Shown: positions 16,363 to 24,981 of the stretch, one piece after another | Numbering within the stretch: position 1 is the first letter of the stretch | Layout: every line of letters starts with the position of its first letter | Assembly: GCF_010614805.1 (NCBI RefSeq) | Contig: NZ_JAAFZC010000001.1 | Span: forward strand, 1-64,000 | Length of the DNA: 64,000 nucleotides | Reading direction: 5' to 3' | DNA from: Pseudooceanicola aestuarii | GTDB taxonomy: Bacteria; Pseudomonadota; Alphaproteobacteria; Rhodobacterales; Rhodobacteraceae | The notes under the pieces: model-generated | What the model was told of the DNA's origin: nothing | The model's input: the letters and a program-made list of their open reading frames with translations, nothing else | Databases searched by the model: none | Made by a program: the position numbers and the translations under genes

Positions 16363-17079
16363 TCAGGCCCCGACCACAGTTCCGGTGGCCAGCACCGCGC
16401 CGGTGGGGGCGCCGGTGGGGGATCCGCCCTGCGGCTCGTCCGAGATGGCCAGGGTGGCGCCGGGCAGTGCGCCGCGCAGGGCTTCGGGCAAGGTCACGGT
16501 GCGGCTGTCCTGCGCGCTGCCGGCGTTCCAGACCAGCACAGACACCGGCGCCGCGCCGCCCGGCGCGATCAGCCACAATTCATGCGCCCGCCCCGCCGCC
16601 GCGTCGACGCCTTGCCGGGTTACGGTCAGGTCCGCGCTGTCGGCATCATAGGCGGCGGCATAGCGCACCGTCTCGTCCTCTGCCGCGATCATGGCCTGCA
16701 TCTCGGGCCGGGCCGTCTCACCCTGGTCCGGGCCCAGCCAACCGCGATCGACCGCAAGCCAGGCCACCAGGCAGGCGGCGGCGGTGCCCAACACCAGCGG
16801 CCCCAGGGACAGGCGGCGCAGAAAAGTGCGGCCACGCGTCTCGCCGAATGCCTCGGCGCGGATGGCGTCCCAGACATGGGCCGGGGCGCGGACCTCTTCC
16901 ATATCATCGGTGAGAGCGGTGAAATCCTCCGTCCAGGCGGCGACGGTGGCGCGCAGGGCGGGATCGCGGTTCAAACGGTCCTCGAAGGCACGACGCTGAC
17001 CGGCGCTCAGAAGTCCGAGCACGAATTCGGCCGCCAGAACGCGGTCCTCTTCTTCCGGTGTCAGCGTCTCGGCGCTCAT
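16363..17079 (-). CDS. anti-sigma factor, RskA/anti-sigma-K family
   Basis: A 238-residue single-pass membrane protein that should hold the ECF sigma factor encoded just upstream. The cytoplasmic N-terminus begins AETLTPEEEDRVLAAEFVLG and continues as helices. A membrane helix sits near 98-115 (LGPLVLGTAAACLVAWLAV), and the rest is the periplasmic RskA C-terminal domain (AHELWLIAPGGAAPVSV). There is no HxxxCxxC zinc anti-sigma motif, so it is not of the ChrR/RsrA zinc type. Its ATG overlaps the sigma stop (ATGA), giving matched expression. Release of sigma probably needs proteolysis or a conformational signal from outside. Confidence 0.9.
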   Translation of the reverse strand: MSAETLTPEEEDRVLAAEFVLGLLSAGQRRAFEDRLNRDPALRATVAAWTEDFTALTDDMEEVRAPAHVWDAIRAEAFGETRGRTFLRRLSLGPLVLGTAAACLVAWLAVDRGWLGPDQGETARPEMQAMIAAEDETVRYAAAYDADSADLTVTRQGVDAAAGRAHELWLIAPGGAAPVSVLVWNAGSAQDSRTVTLPEALRGALPGATLAISDEPQGGSPTGAPTGAVLATGTVVGA

Positions 17080-17618
17080 CGTGACAGGCAATCCTTCAGC
17101 TTCAGCAGACTGCGGCGCAGCCAGGTTCTCATCGTGTTCAGCGGCACATCGTGGCGCGCCGCCAGCTCCGCGTAGGTTTCGCCCCGCAGGTAGGCCCCCC
17201 GCACGGCCGAGGCGCGATCCTCGGGTAATTCCTCCAGGCAGGTTATCAACCTGGCCCGTTCCGCGGACGCCACAGCCAGGGCCTCGGGCCCCGGGGTGCC
17301 GTCGGCCAGGGTTTCGGCCTCCGTCAGGTCTTCGGCCGCCGCGCGCCGGGCGCGCAGCCTGTCGATCGCCGCATTGCGTGCAATGGTGATCAGCCAGGTC
17401 ATGGGGCTGTAGCCCCCGGCCTTGTACCTGTCGGCGTTGCGCCAGACCTTCACGAAGGTCTCCTGAACGGTTTCCTCCGCTTCTTCCCTCGAATTCAAGA
17501 TACGCAGCGCGACGCCCATTAGTTTCGCCGAGGTCAGCGCGTACAATCTGGAAAACGCCCGCCGATCCCCGAGGGCCACGCGTGCGATCAGGTCTTCGAT
17601 CTCTTCCAGAGTTGCCAT
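17076..17618 (-). CDS. ECF sigma factor, SigK-like
   Basis: A 180-residue extracytoplasmic-function sigma factor. Sigma region 2 spans about 20-90 (FSRLYALTSAKLMGVALRIL, then AEETVQETFVKVWRN) and region 4 about 120-175, with a helix-turn-helix in RGETYAELAARHDVPLNTMR. Start chosen at the ATG at 17618, which has a strong AGGAAGG site; the frame stays open upstream but runs into the divergent cobS gene. A 7-bp hairpin (17632-17638 with 17660-17666) lies in the leader. It forms a coupled pair with the anti-sigma gene. Such pairs usually control their own promoter, but I could not identify the binding site. Confidence 0.94.
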   Translation of the reverse strand: MATLEEIEDLIARVALGDRRAFSRLYALTSAKLMGVALRILNSREEAEETVQETFVKVWRNADRYKAGGYSPMTWLITIARNAAIDRLRARRAAAEDLTEAETLADGTPGPEALAVASAERARLITCLEELPEDRASAVRGAYLRGETYAELAARHDVPLNTMRTWLRRSLLKLKDCLSR

Positions 17619-17759
17619 GAACCTTCCTGTCTTTGCCCGAACGGAGCACCCCCGCGGCGGGGCAAATCGTGACGTTTTTGCCCTTTCGCTTGCCGCATGC
17701 TTCGATATGTTGCACGAGTGGCGGCCAGCAAGCCGCGCGGAATAAAGGACAGATCGAAC

Positions 17760-18743
17760 ATGGCTGACGGATCGACCGATATCAACGCCAAACCGACCGA
17801 GGAATTTTCGGTCCGCGACGTCTTCGGTATCGACACCGACATGATCGTACGTGGCTTTGACGGGCCATCGGATCGGGTGCCGGAGATCGACAACACCTAT
17901 AAATTCGACCCGGACACGACGCTGGCGATCCTTGCCGGGTTCAGCCACAACCGCCGGGTGATGGTGCAGGGCTACCACGGCACGGGCAAATCGACCCATA
18001 TCGAACAGGTCGCCGCCCGGTTGAACTGGCCCTGCGTGCGGGTGAACCTGGACAGCCACATCTCCCGGATCGACCTGATCGGCAAGGACGCGATCAAGCT
18101 GCGCGACGGCAAGCAGGTCACCGAATTCCACGAAGGCATCCTGCCCTGGGCGCTGCGCAACCCCACCGCAATCGTCTTTGACGAATATGACGCGGGCCGG
18201 GCCGACGTGATGTTCGTGATCCAGCGGGTGCTGGAGCATGACGGCAAGCTGACGCTGCTGGACCAGAACGAGATCATCACCCCGAACAAGTATTTCCGCC
18301 TGTTCGCCACCTCCAACACCGTGGGGCTGGGCGATACGACCGGCCTTTATCACGGCACACAGCAGATCAACCAGGCCCAGATGGACCGCTGGTCGCTGGT
18401 GGCGACACTGAACTACCTGTCACATGACGCCGAGGCGGCGATCATCCTCAGCAAGGCGCCGCATTACAACAATGAGAAGGGCCGCCGCACCATCGACCAG
18501 ATGGTGACGCTCGCCGGGCTGACACGCACCGCCTTCATGAACGGGGATCTGTCCACGGTCATGTCGCCGCGGACCGTCATCACCTGGGCCCAGAACGCCG
18601 AGATTTTCCGCGATGTGGGCTATGCCTTCCGGTTGACGTTCCTCAACAAATGCGACGAGCTTGAGCGGCAGACCGTGGCGGAATTCTACCAGCGTTGCTT
18701 TGACGCCGAGCTGCCGGAAAGCGCCGCCTCCTTGGCGAAGTAA
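17760..18743 (+). CDS. cobS: cobaltochelatase subunit CobS
   Basis: A 327-residue AAA+ (MoxR-type) ATPase. In aerobic cobalamin synthesis CobS and CobT form the ATP-driven chaperone that works with CobN to insert cobalt into hydrogenobyrinate diamide. Walker A is GYHGTGKST (K77) and Walker [12 protein letters not shown], followed by a sensor-like [12 protein letters not shown]. The N-terminal strand [15 protein letters not shown] is typical of CobS. The ATG at 17760 has an AAGGA site; an ATG at 17697 would add 21 unlikely residues. It is transcribed with cobT, 180 bp downstream. No other cobalamin gene lies in the window. Confidence 0.95.
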   Translation: MADGSTDINAKPTEEFSVRDVFGIDTDMIVRGFDGPSDRVPEIDNTYKFDPDTTLAILAGFSHNRRVMVQGYHGTGKSTHIEQVAARLNWPCVRVNLDSHISRIDLIGKDAIKLRDGKQVTEFHEGILPWALRNPTAIVFDEYDAGRADVMFVIQRVLEHDGKLTLLDQNEIITPNKYFRLFATSNTVGLGDTTGLYHGTQQINQAQMDRWSLVATLNYLSHDAEAAIILSKAPHYNNEKGRRTIDQMVTLAGLTRTAFMNGDLSTVMSPRTVITWAQNAEIFRDVGYAFRLTFLNKCDELERQTVAEFYQRCFDAELPESAASLAK

Positions 18744-18764
18744 GGCGCATTGCCCAAGACCGGC

Positions 18765-18789
18765 ACCGGGCGGCGCTGATCCGCCCGGT
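18765..18789 (+). other. intercistronic hairpin between cobS and cobT
   Basis: A perfect 9-bp stem, ACCGGGCGG with CCGCCCGGT, encloses a 7-nt loop and begins 22 nt after the cobS stop. No T-run follows, so it is not a classic Rho-independent terminator. It could protect the cobS end of the transcript or reduce read-through into cobT. Confidence 0.5.
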
Positions 18790-18923
18790 CCCGTGACGGG
18801 ACGCCTGTGCAGGACGATCACGGGGGCGCAATTGCCCCTCCGGTCCTGCGCCCCGGCGCCCGCCCCCCTGGCCCGCGCCGCGAGGTGCTTGCCGTTGCCC
18901 CTGCGGAGTGCTTTACCTTCCCC

Positions 18924-20795
18924 ATGAGCATCCAGAACGACAATCCCGCCGATCCGTTCAAGAAAGCCCTGGCCGAGGCGACCAAGGTCATGGCAGACGA
19001 TTCCGAACTGTCGGTCCATTATTCCGTCGACCCCTCGGGGAAGACGGTGGACAGCGTCCGCCTGCCGCAGGTCAGCCGCCGCATGACCCGCGACGAGGTT
19101 CTGCTGGCCCGTGGCACCGCCGACGCGCTGGCCCTGCACCACCGCTATCACGACGCGGGCACCCACGCGAAATATTCGCCCCCCGGCGACATGGCGCGGG
19201 ACCTGTACGAAGCGATGGAAACCGCCCGTTGCGAGGCGATGGGCGCCCGCGACATGCCCGGCACCGCCGGCAATATCGACCACAAGATCGGGGTGGAGGC
19301 CAAGCGCGCCGGTTATGACGGCATCACGAATGCCCAGGACGCGCCCCTGCCCGTCGCCGCCGGATACCTGATCCGCCACCTGGCCACCGGCCGTCCGATG
19401 CCCGAGGGCGCGCAGAACGTGATGGAGCTGTGGCGCGATCACATCGAGGGCCACGCCGGCACCACGCTGGAAGATCTGAACGACAAGCTCTCGGACCAGA
19501 CCGAATTCGCCCGCTTTGCCCGCCGCATGATCGAGGATCTGGGCTTCGGCGATCAGCTGGGCGACGATCCCGATCAATCCGACGAGGACATGGAAGACCA
19601 GGCCGAGGACGGCGACCCGGAGGAGCAAGAGCCCGACAGCACCGGCGACGACGACAGCGAGGATCAGCCCGACGCCTCCCCGGAGCAGAGCCAGGACGAA
19701 CAGCAGGATCCCAGCGAGGCGCAGGTCACCTCGGACGACATGTCCGAAGACGACATGGGCGAGGAGGTCGAGATGCCGGAGGGCGAGGCCCCGCTGGATC
19801 CGCCGCCGCCACCGGTCAGTGACGCCGATCCCAATTATGTCATCTACACCGCAGATTTCGACGAGGAAATCGCGGCCGAAGACCTTGCTGACGCGGCCGA
19901 GTTGGAGCGACTGCGCGCCTATCTGGACCAGCAGCTCGACCCGCTGAAAGGCGCGGTCGGGCGGCTGGCCAACAAGTTGCAGCGCCGCCTTCAGGCGCAG
20001 CAGAACCGCAGCTGGGATTTCGACAAGGAAGAAGGCATCCTGGACGCCGGGCGCCTGGCCCGCGTGGTTGCCAACCCGACGACGCCCCTGTCTTTCAAGG
20101 TCGAGAAGGACACCGAGTTCCGCGATACGGTCGTGACGCTGCTGCTGGACAATTCCGGCTCCATGCGGGGGCGGCCGATCTCCATCGCGGCGATCTGTGC
20201 CGACGTGCTGGCGCGCACGCTGGAACGCTGCTCCGTCAAGGTGGAAATCCTCGGCTTTACCACCCGCGCGTGGAAAGGCGGGCAAAGCCGGGAGCGGTGG
20301 CTGAACGACGGCCGCCCGCAACAGCCCGGCCGCCTGAACGATCTGCGCCATATCGTCTACAAGGGCGCCGATGCGCCCTGGCGCCGCGCCCGCGCCAATC
20401 TGGGGCTGATGATGAAGGAAGGGCTGCTGAAGGAAAACATCGACGGCGAGGCGCTGGAATGGGCGCATCGCCGGCTGGTGAACCGGCGGGAGGCGCGCAA
20501 GATCATGATGGTGATCTCCGACGGCGCGCCGGTCGATGACAGCTCCCTTTCGGTGAACCCGGCCAATTTCCTGGAAAAACACCTGCGCGACGTGATCGCC
20601 ATGGTGGAAAAACGCCGTGCCGTGGAATTGCTGGCCATCGGGATCGGCCATGACGTCACCCGATATTACGATCGCGCGGTGACGATTACGGACGTCGATC
20701 AGCTGGCCGGGGCGATGACCGAACAGCTGGCCGCGCTGTTCGACAACGATCCGCGCGCGCGGGCCCGATTCTCGGGCATCCGGCGCGCCTCGTGA
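18924..20795 (+). CDS. cobT: cobaltochelatase subunit CobT
   Basis: A 623-residue partner of CobS in aerobic cobalt chelation. The N-terminal part (about 1-205) is the CobT-specific region. A very acidic, low-complexity stretch follows (about 210-300, rich in Asp, Glu, Gln and Ser), and then a C-terminal von Willebrand A domain with the metal-ion site DNSGSMRG beginning at D409, near [11 protein letters not shown]. Start chosen at the ATG of MSIQNDN, which matches the family N-terminus; an upstream in-frame ATG at 18807 adds Pro/Arg-rich residues unlike CobT. The stop overlaps the next start as TGATG, coupling translation to the M24 peptidase. Confidence 0.95.
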   Translation: MSIQNDNPADPFKKALAEATKVMADDSELSVHYSVDPSGKTVDSVRLPQVSRRMTRDEVLLARGTADALALHHRYHDAGTHAKYSPPGDMARDLYEAMETARCEAMGARDMPGTAGNIDHKIGVEAKRAGYDGITNAQDAPLPVAAGYLIRHLATGRPMPEGAQNVMELWRDHIEGHAGTTLEDLNDKLSDQTEFARFARRMIEDLGFGDQLGDDPDQSDEDMEDQAEDGDPEEQEPDSTGDDDSEDQPDASPEQSQDEQQDPSEAQVTSDDMSEDDMGEEVEMPEGEAPLDPPPPPVSDADPNYVIYTADFDEEIAAEDLADAAELERLRAYLDQQLDPLKGAVGRLANKLQRRLQAQQNRSWDFDKEEGILDAGRLARVVANPTTPLSFKVEKDTEFRDTVVTLLLDNSGSMRGRPISIAAICADVLARTLERCSVKVEILGFTTRAWKGGQSRERWLNDGRPQQPGRLNDLRHIVYKGADAPWRRARANLGLMMKEGLLKENIDGEALEWAHRRLVNRREARKIMMVISDGAPVDDSSLSVNPANFLEKHLRDVIAMVEKRRAVELLAIGIGHDVTRYYDRAVTITDVDQLAGAMTEQLAALFDNDPRARARFSGIRRAS

Positions 20796-22588
20796 TGTTC
20801 CAGGATTTCGAGCAGAGCACGCGCCCCGAACAAGGCCCGCCCCGGCTGGCCGCCCTGCGCGGCGAATTGGCTGCTGCGGGGCTGGACGGGGTCCTGGTGC
20901 CCCGCGCCGACGCGCATCAGGGCGAATATGTCGCCCCGCGCGATGACCGGCTGGCCTGGCTGACCGGGTTCACCGGATCGGCGGGCTTCTGCTGTGCGCT
21001 GCTGGACCGGGCGGGTGTCTTTGTCGATGGGCGCTACACCGTCCAGGCGCGGGCGCAGCTGGACACCACGGCCTTCACCCCCGTCGACTGGCCCGCGACA
21101 GGGCTCGCGGACTGGCTGCGCGGCGCCCTGCCACAGGGCGGGCGCATCGGGTTCGATCCCTGGCTGCACACCCCGGCCGAAATGGAGCGGCTGGAGCAGG
21201 CCCTGAACGGCAGCGGCATCGTGCCGGTGCCCGGCGACAATCTGCTGGACCGCATCTGGACCGACCAGCCCGCCGCGCCTCAGGGCCGGATCATCGCTCA
21301 TCCGTTGGAATTCGCAGGAGAAGCACACGAGGCCAAGGCCCGGCGCCTGGGGGCCGAACTGGCCAGCGCCGGGGAAACCGCCGCCGTCCTGACCCTGCCC
21401 GACAGCATCGCCTGGTTGCTGAACATTCGCGGCAGCGACATCGCGCGCAACCCGGTGCCCCATGCCTTTGCGCTGCTGCACGCCGACGGCGCTGTCACGC
21501 TGTATGTCGATCCGGCCAAGCTGGACGAAGCTTTGCGCAGTCACCTGGGCGCCAGTGTCACGGTCAGAACGCCCGATGCCTTCGTCCGCGACCTGCAAAC
21601 CCAGCCCGGCCCGGTGCGGGCGCACCGCGCCTCTGTCCCCTGTGCGGTGGCGGATCTGCTGGGCGATCGCGTCAGTTGGGGGCCCGATCCCGTGGCCCTG
21701 CCCAAGGCGCGCAAGAACCCGGCCGAGATCGCCGGCAGCCGGGAGGCGCATCTGCGCGACGCCGCCGCCATGTGCCGGTTCCTGGCCTGGTACGACGCCG
21801 CCGACCAGACCGCCCTGACAGAGATCGACCTGGCCACCACCCTGGAGGGAGAGCGCCGCGCGACCAACGCCCTGCGCGAAATCAGTTTCGACACCATCGC
21901 CGGGGCAGGCCCCAACGGCGCCCTGCCCCATTACCGGGTCACCCACCAGACCAACCGCCAACTGACCGAAGGCGCGCTGATCGTGCTGGACAGCGGCGGG
22001 CAATATCCCGACGGCACCACGGACATCACCCGCACCCTTGTCGTGGGTGAGGCCGGGACAGAGGAAAAAGCCTGCTTCACCCGTGTCCTCAAGGGGATGA
22101 TCGCCGTCTCGCGGCTGCGCTTTCCGCGCGGTGTGGCGGGGGCGCATCTGGATGCAATCGCGCGGTATCCGCTATGGCTGGCCGGGCTGGATTACGACCA
22201 TGGCACCGGCCATGGCGTCGGCGCCTATCTGTCGGTGCACGAGGGGCCGCAACGCCTGTCGCGTGCCGGCGATGTCCCTCTGGAACCGGGAATGATCCTG
22301 TCGAACGAGCCAGGCTACTACCGCGAGGGCGCCTTTGGCATTCGGATCGAGAACCTGATCGTGGTTCAGGATGCGTGCCCCTTGCCCGGCGGCGACGACC
22401 GCGACATGCTGGAATTTGAAACTCTGACCTTTGTGCCCATCGACCGGCGGCTGATCGACCTCGATCTGCTGGAGGCGGGCGAACGCGACTGGATTGATCG
22501 CTACCATGCGGCCTGCCGCGACAAGATTGCGCCTCGGCTCGACGGGGCGGCGCGGCTATGGTTGGAGGGCGCGACGCGCGCGCTCTGA
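20795..22588 (+). CDS. Xaa-Pro aminopeptidase (aminopeptidase P), peptidase family M24
   Basis: A 597-residue cytosolic peptidase that removes N-terminal residues next to proline. There are two creatinase-like N-terminal domains (about 1-310) and a C-terminal pita-bread catalytic domain (about 315-540). The two-metal site is complete: Asp residues in LDSGGQYPDGTTDITRT, His in GTGHGVGAYL, Glu in SNEPGYY and Glu in GIRIENL. About 60 more residues form the C-terminal extension found in the three-domain type. The ATG overlaps the cobT stop (TGATG), so it is co-translated with a cobalamin gene, which may be only a packing effect. Confidence 0.94.
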   Translation: MFQDFEQSTRPEQGPPRLAALRGELAAAGLDGVLVPRADAHQGEYVAPRDDRLAWLTGFTGSAGFCCALLDRAGVFVDGRYTVQARAQLDTTAFTPVDWPATGLADWLRGALPQGGRIGFDPWLHTPAEMERLEQALNGSGIVPVPGDNLLDRIWTDQPAAPQGRIIAHPLEFAGEAHEAKARRLGAELASAGETAAVLTLPDSIAWLLNIRGSDIARNPVPHAFALLHADGAVTLYVDPAKLDEALRSHLGASVTVRTPDAFVRDLQTQPGPVRAHRASVPCAVADLLGDRVSWGPDPVALPKARKNPAEIAGSREAHLRDAAAMCRFLAWYDAADQTALTEIDLATTLEGERRATNALREISFDTIAGAGPNGALPHYRVTHQTNRQLTEGALIVLDSGGQYPDGTTDITRTLVVGEAGTEEKACFTRVLKGMIAVSRLRFPRGVAGAHLDAIARYPLWLAGLDYDHGTGHGVGAYLSVHEGPQRLSRAGDVPLEPGMILSNEPGYYREGAFGIRIENLIVVQDACPLPGGDDRDMLEFETLTFVPIDRRLIDLDLLEAGERDWIDRYHAACRDKIAPRLDGAARLWLEGATRAL

Positions 22589-22667
22589 TCGCTGCCGTGG
22601 CGTGGCGGGACATGGATTTGTTACATGGGCCGGGCACCACATCCCGAGACCAGTGGGAGACGACCGA

Positions 22668-23009
22668 ATGACCAAGATCACGATCCGCAAGGCAGAAGGC
22701 ACCTGGACCGTTCGCGCGGGCGGTGCCGTTCTGGGCGAAAGCCGAAATGCGCTGGAACTGGCCGAGGGAGATTATCCCGCCGTCATCTATTTTCCGCGGG
22801 ACGATATCGCGATGGCCTTTCTCGACCGGACGCAGCACACGACCCATTGCCCGCACAAGGGCGATGCAAGCTACTTTTCCATCGTGACGAAAAGTCAGAC
22901 ATTGGAAAACGCCGCCTGGTCCTACGAGTCGCCGTTTGACGCCACGGCGGAAATCTCGGGATATCTGGCATTCTACGCCACGGATTTCGTGACGGTCGAA
23001 CGGGTCTGA
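22668..23009 (+). CDS. DUF427 domain protein
   Basis: A 113-residue single-domain protein of the DUF427 family. The conserved block DRTQHTTHCPHKGDASYFSI lies at about 47-66, and YPAVIYFPRDDI just before it fits the family. No reaction is established for most members. The ATG has a good GGGAG site 7-8 bp upstream. It follows the M24 peptidase by 79 bp on the same strand and converges with the ClC channel gene. Confidence 0.9.
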   Translation: MTKITIRKAEGTWTVRAGGAVLGESRNALELAEGDYPAVIYFPRDDIAMAFLDRTQHTTHCPHKGDASYFSIVTKSQTLENAAWSYESPFDATAEISGYLAFYATDFVTVERV

Positions 23010-23130
23010 CACGGCCCCGACGGGCGCCCTGCCGGGGGCTGACCTGGTGCCCGGCCCTCTGACTGAGACCCGCATTGCCGGCGGGGCCAAAGCTGTCGTC
23101 GTCACGCTGTCGTGCGCACCCGCCGCCGCG

Positions 23131-24819
23131 TCAGGAATGCTCCTCCGCCGCGGTGGCGGCGAGAGCGCGGTTATAGGCGCGCAGCGCATCGACCTGGAAC
23201 AGCGCGCCCCGCAATTCGGGCGGCGTATCCGCACCGGTCAGCGAGACCACCGGCAGATAGGGTTTCAAGGTGCGGTCAAAGGCGGCGAATGCCGTCTCCA
23301 ACGTGGCGCCGGCGTCGATGTAATGGCCCGCCTCGATCAGTTGCCAACAGGCGTCCTCGGGCGCGGCGCGGTCGCTGTCGCGGCCTCGCATGACCGCCCG
23401 CACCCGGATCATTGTCAGCAGGTAATCCTGCGGCCCTGCCGCCAGTCGCACGCCGCGCCGCTTCAGCTGGGTCAGGAAGAAGGATTTGGCCACCAGCCGC
23501 GTCCCGATGGCGGTGGAGATCGACACCGTGACCATCACCGCCATGGCCGTCGCCCAGTCGCCGGTCAGTTCGAACACGATCAGCGTGGTCGAGATCGGCG
23601 CCCCCAGCACCGCCGCCGCGACGCCGCCCATCCCCGCCAGCGCATAAAGGGTAAGAGAGCCGGAATTCTCCGGGAACAACCCCGTGGCGATATGGCCGAA
23701 GGCCAGCCCCGCCAGCGCCCCCATCATCAACGACGGCGAGAACACCCCCCCGCCCATGCGTCCGCCGATGGTGATCGACACGGCCAGCGCCTTGACCAGG
23801 GCAAACCCGATGGCGGCCGTAAGGGTCAGTTGGCCGGTCAGCGCCGCCGATGTCGTCTCGTAGCCGACGCCGATGATATGCGGGTACCAGATCGCGATCA
23901 GCCCCAGCATCGCGCCGGCGATCATCGGTCGCAACCAGCGCGGCAGCCCGATGCGGGCCTGCACATGGGTCGCCACGTCCTCCGCCGCGAACATGGCGCG
24001 CATCAGCAGCCCCGCCACCAGCCCGCAGATCGCCCCCAGCAGCAGAAAGGCCGGCAGTTCCTCGTAGAATTGCAAAATCGTGGCGGCGGGCAGGGTGAAT
24101 TCCGTGACCCCGCCGAATTCCAGCCGGTTGATCACCGTTCCCGCGACCGAGGCGATGACAATCGGCGCGAAGGCATGGATGGCGAAGTGGCGCAGCACCA
24201 CCTCCAGCGCGAACAGCGCCCCGGCGATCGGCGCGTTGAAACTGGCCGACACGGCGGCGGCCACGGCACAGCCCAGCAGGTCGCGCCCGGTGACGCCATC
24301 GGCTTTCAGCCAGTGCAGCACCCGGGTGGAGACGACGGCGGCCAGGTGCACCACCGGCCCCTCCCGCCCCGACGAGCCACCGGTGCCCAGGGTGATCATC
24401 GACGCGGCGGCAGAGGCGAGACCGGCGCGGATCTCGACCCGGCCCTCCTGCATGGCGGCGCCCTCGATCACGTCGGCCACGGACCGGACGCGGGCATCGG
24501 GGGTGAAATGGTGCAGGATCAGCCCGACGGTCAGACCGCCCGCGACCGGAATGCCCAGAACCAGATACCAGGGCAACGTGCCGGCGAAACTGTGCAGCAG
24601 GTGCACGTCCTCCGTCCCGTAGAGAAACGATTGCATCGCATCGATCCCCTTGCGGAACAGCAGCGCGGCGAAGCCGGCCGCGATCCCCACCAGCAGCGCG
24701 ATCAGCCAGAATTGCACCTGGTTGGGCCCGCGCCTGCGCGCCACGTGCCAGACGTCGCGCAGGTAGCAGGCCGCAAGATGCAGCAGGTTGCCTTTGTCAT
24801 GTTGTTCCCGGTCGTCCAC
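23131..24819 (-). CDS. ClC-family chloride channel or H+/Cl- antiporter
   Basis: A 562-residue polytopic membrane protein. Its chloride-pathway motifs are GTGGSSGREGPVVH (containing the gating Glu, which suggests proton-coupled exchange), GGRMGGGVFSPSLMMG, and the GAPISTTLIVFELTG segment near the central selectivity site. The cytoplasmic N-terminus is about 35 residues. The C-terminal tail (about 450-560) has the size of a degraded or partial CBS region but no clear CBS pair. It is transcribed convergently with DUF427. Bacterial ClC proteins often serve acid resistance or ion balance; the role here is not shown by context. Confidence 0.93.
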   Translation of the reverse strand: MDDREQHDKGNLLHLAACYLRDVWHVARRRGPNQVQFWLIALLVGIAAGFAALLFRKGIDAMQSFLYGTEDVHLLHSFAGTLPWYLVLGIPVAGGLTVGLILHHFTPDARVRSVADVIEGAAMQEGRVEIRAGLASAAASMITLGTGGSSGREGPVVHLAAVVSTRVLHWLKADGVTGRDLLGCAVAAAVSASFNAPIAGALFALEVVLRHFAIHAFAPIVIASVAGTVINRLEFGGVTEFTLPAATILQFYEELPAFLLLGAICGLVAGLLMRAMFAAEDVATHVQARIGLPRWLRPMIAGAMLGLIAIWYPHIIGVGYETTSAALTGQLTLTAAIGFALVKALAVSITIGGRMGGGVFSPSLMMGALAGLAFGHIATGLFPENSGSLTLYALAGMGGVAAAVLGAPISTTLIVFELTGDWATAMAVMVTVSISTAIGTRLVAKSFFLTQLKRRGVRLAAGPQDYLLTMIRVRAVMRGRDSDRAAPEDACWQLIEAGHYIDAGATLETAFAAFDRTLKPYLPVVSLTGADTPPELRGALFQVDALRAYNRALAATAAEEHS

Positions 24820-24981
24820 TGGGCTGCCTGTCTATCGCCTCCCCCTGTCTTAGGCGATTGCGCTGACAGGGAAAAGACAGGGCGGCCATAGCTCTCCCCG
24901 CAAGGGAGGGTGTGCCCAAAGCGCTGTTGCTTTCGGCAAGGCGCGGTCACATGCTTGGGGATGGCAGGGACAGGCAACCCG

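Noticed and set aside
18420..20651. Minus-strand open frame of 743 codons opposite cobS/cobT
   Set aside because: Antisense to two well-defined cobaltochelatase genes; no recognisable domain.
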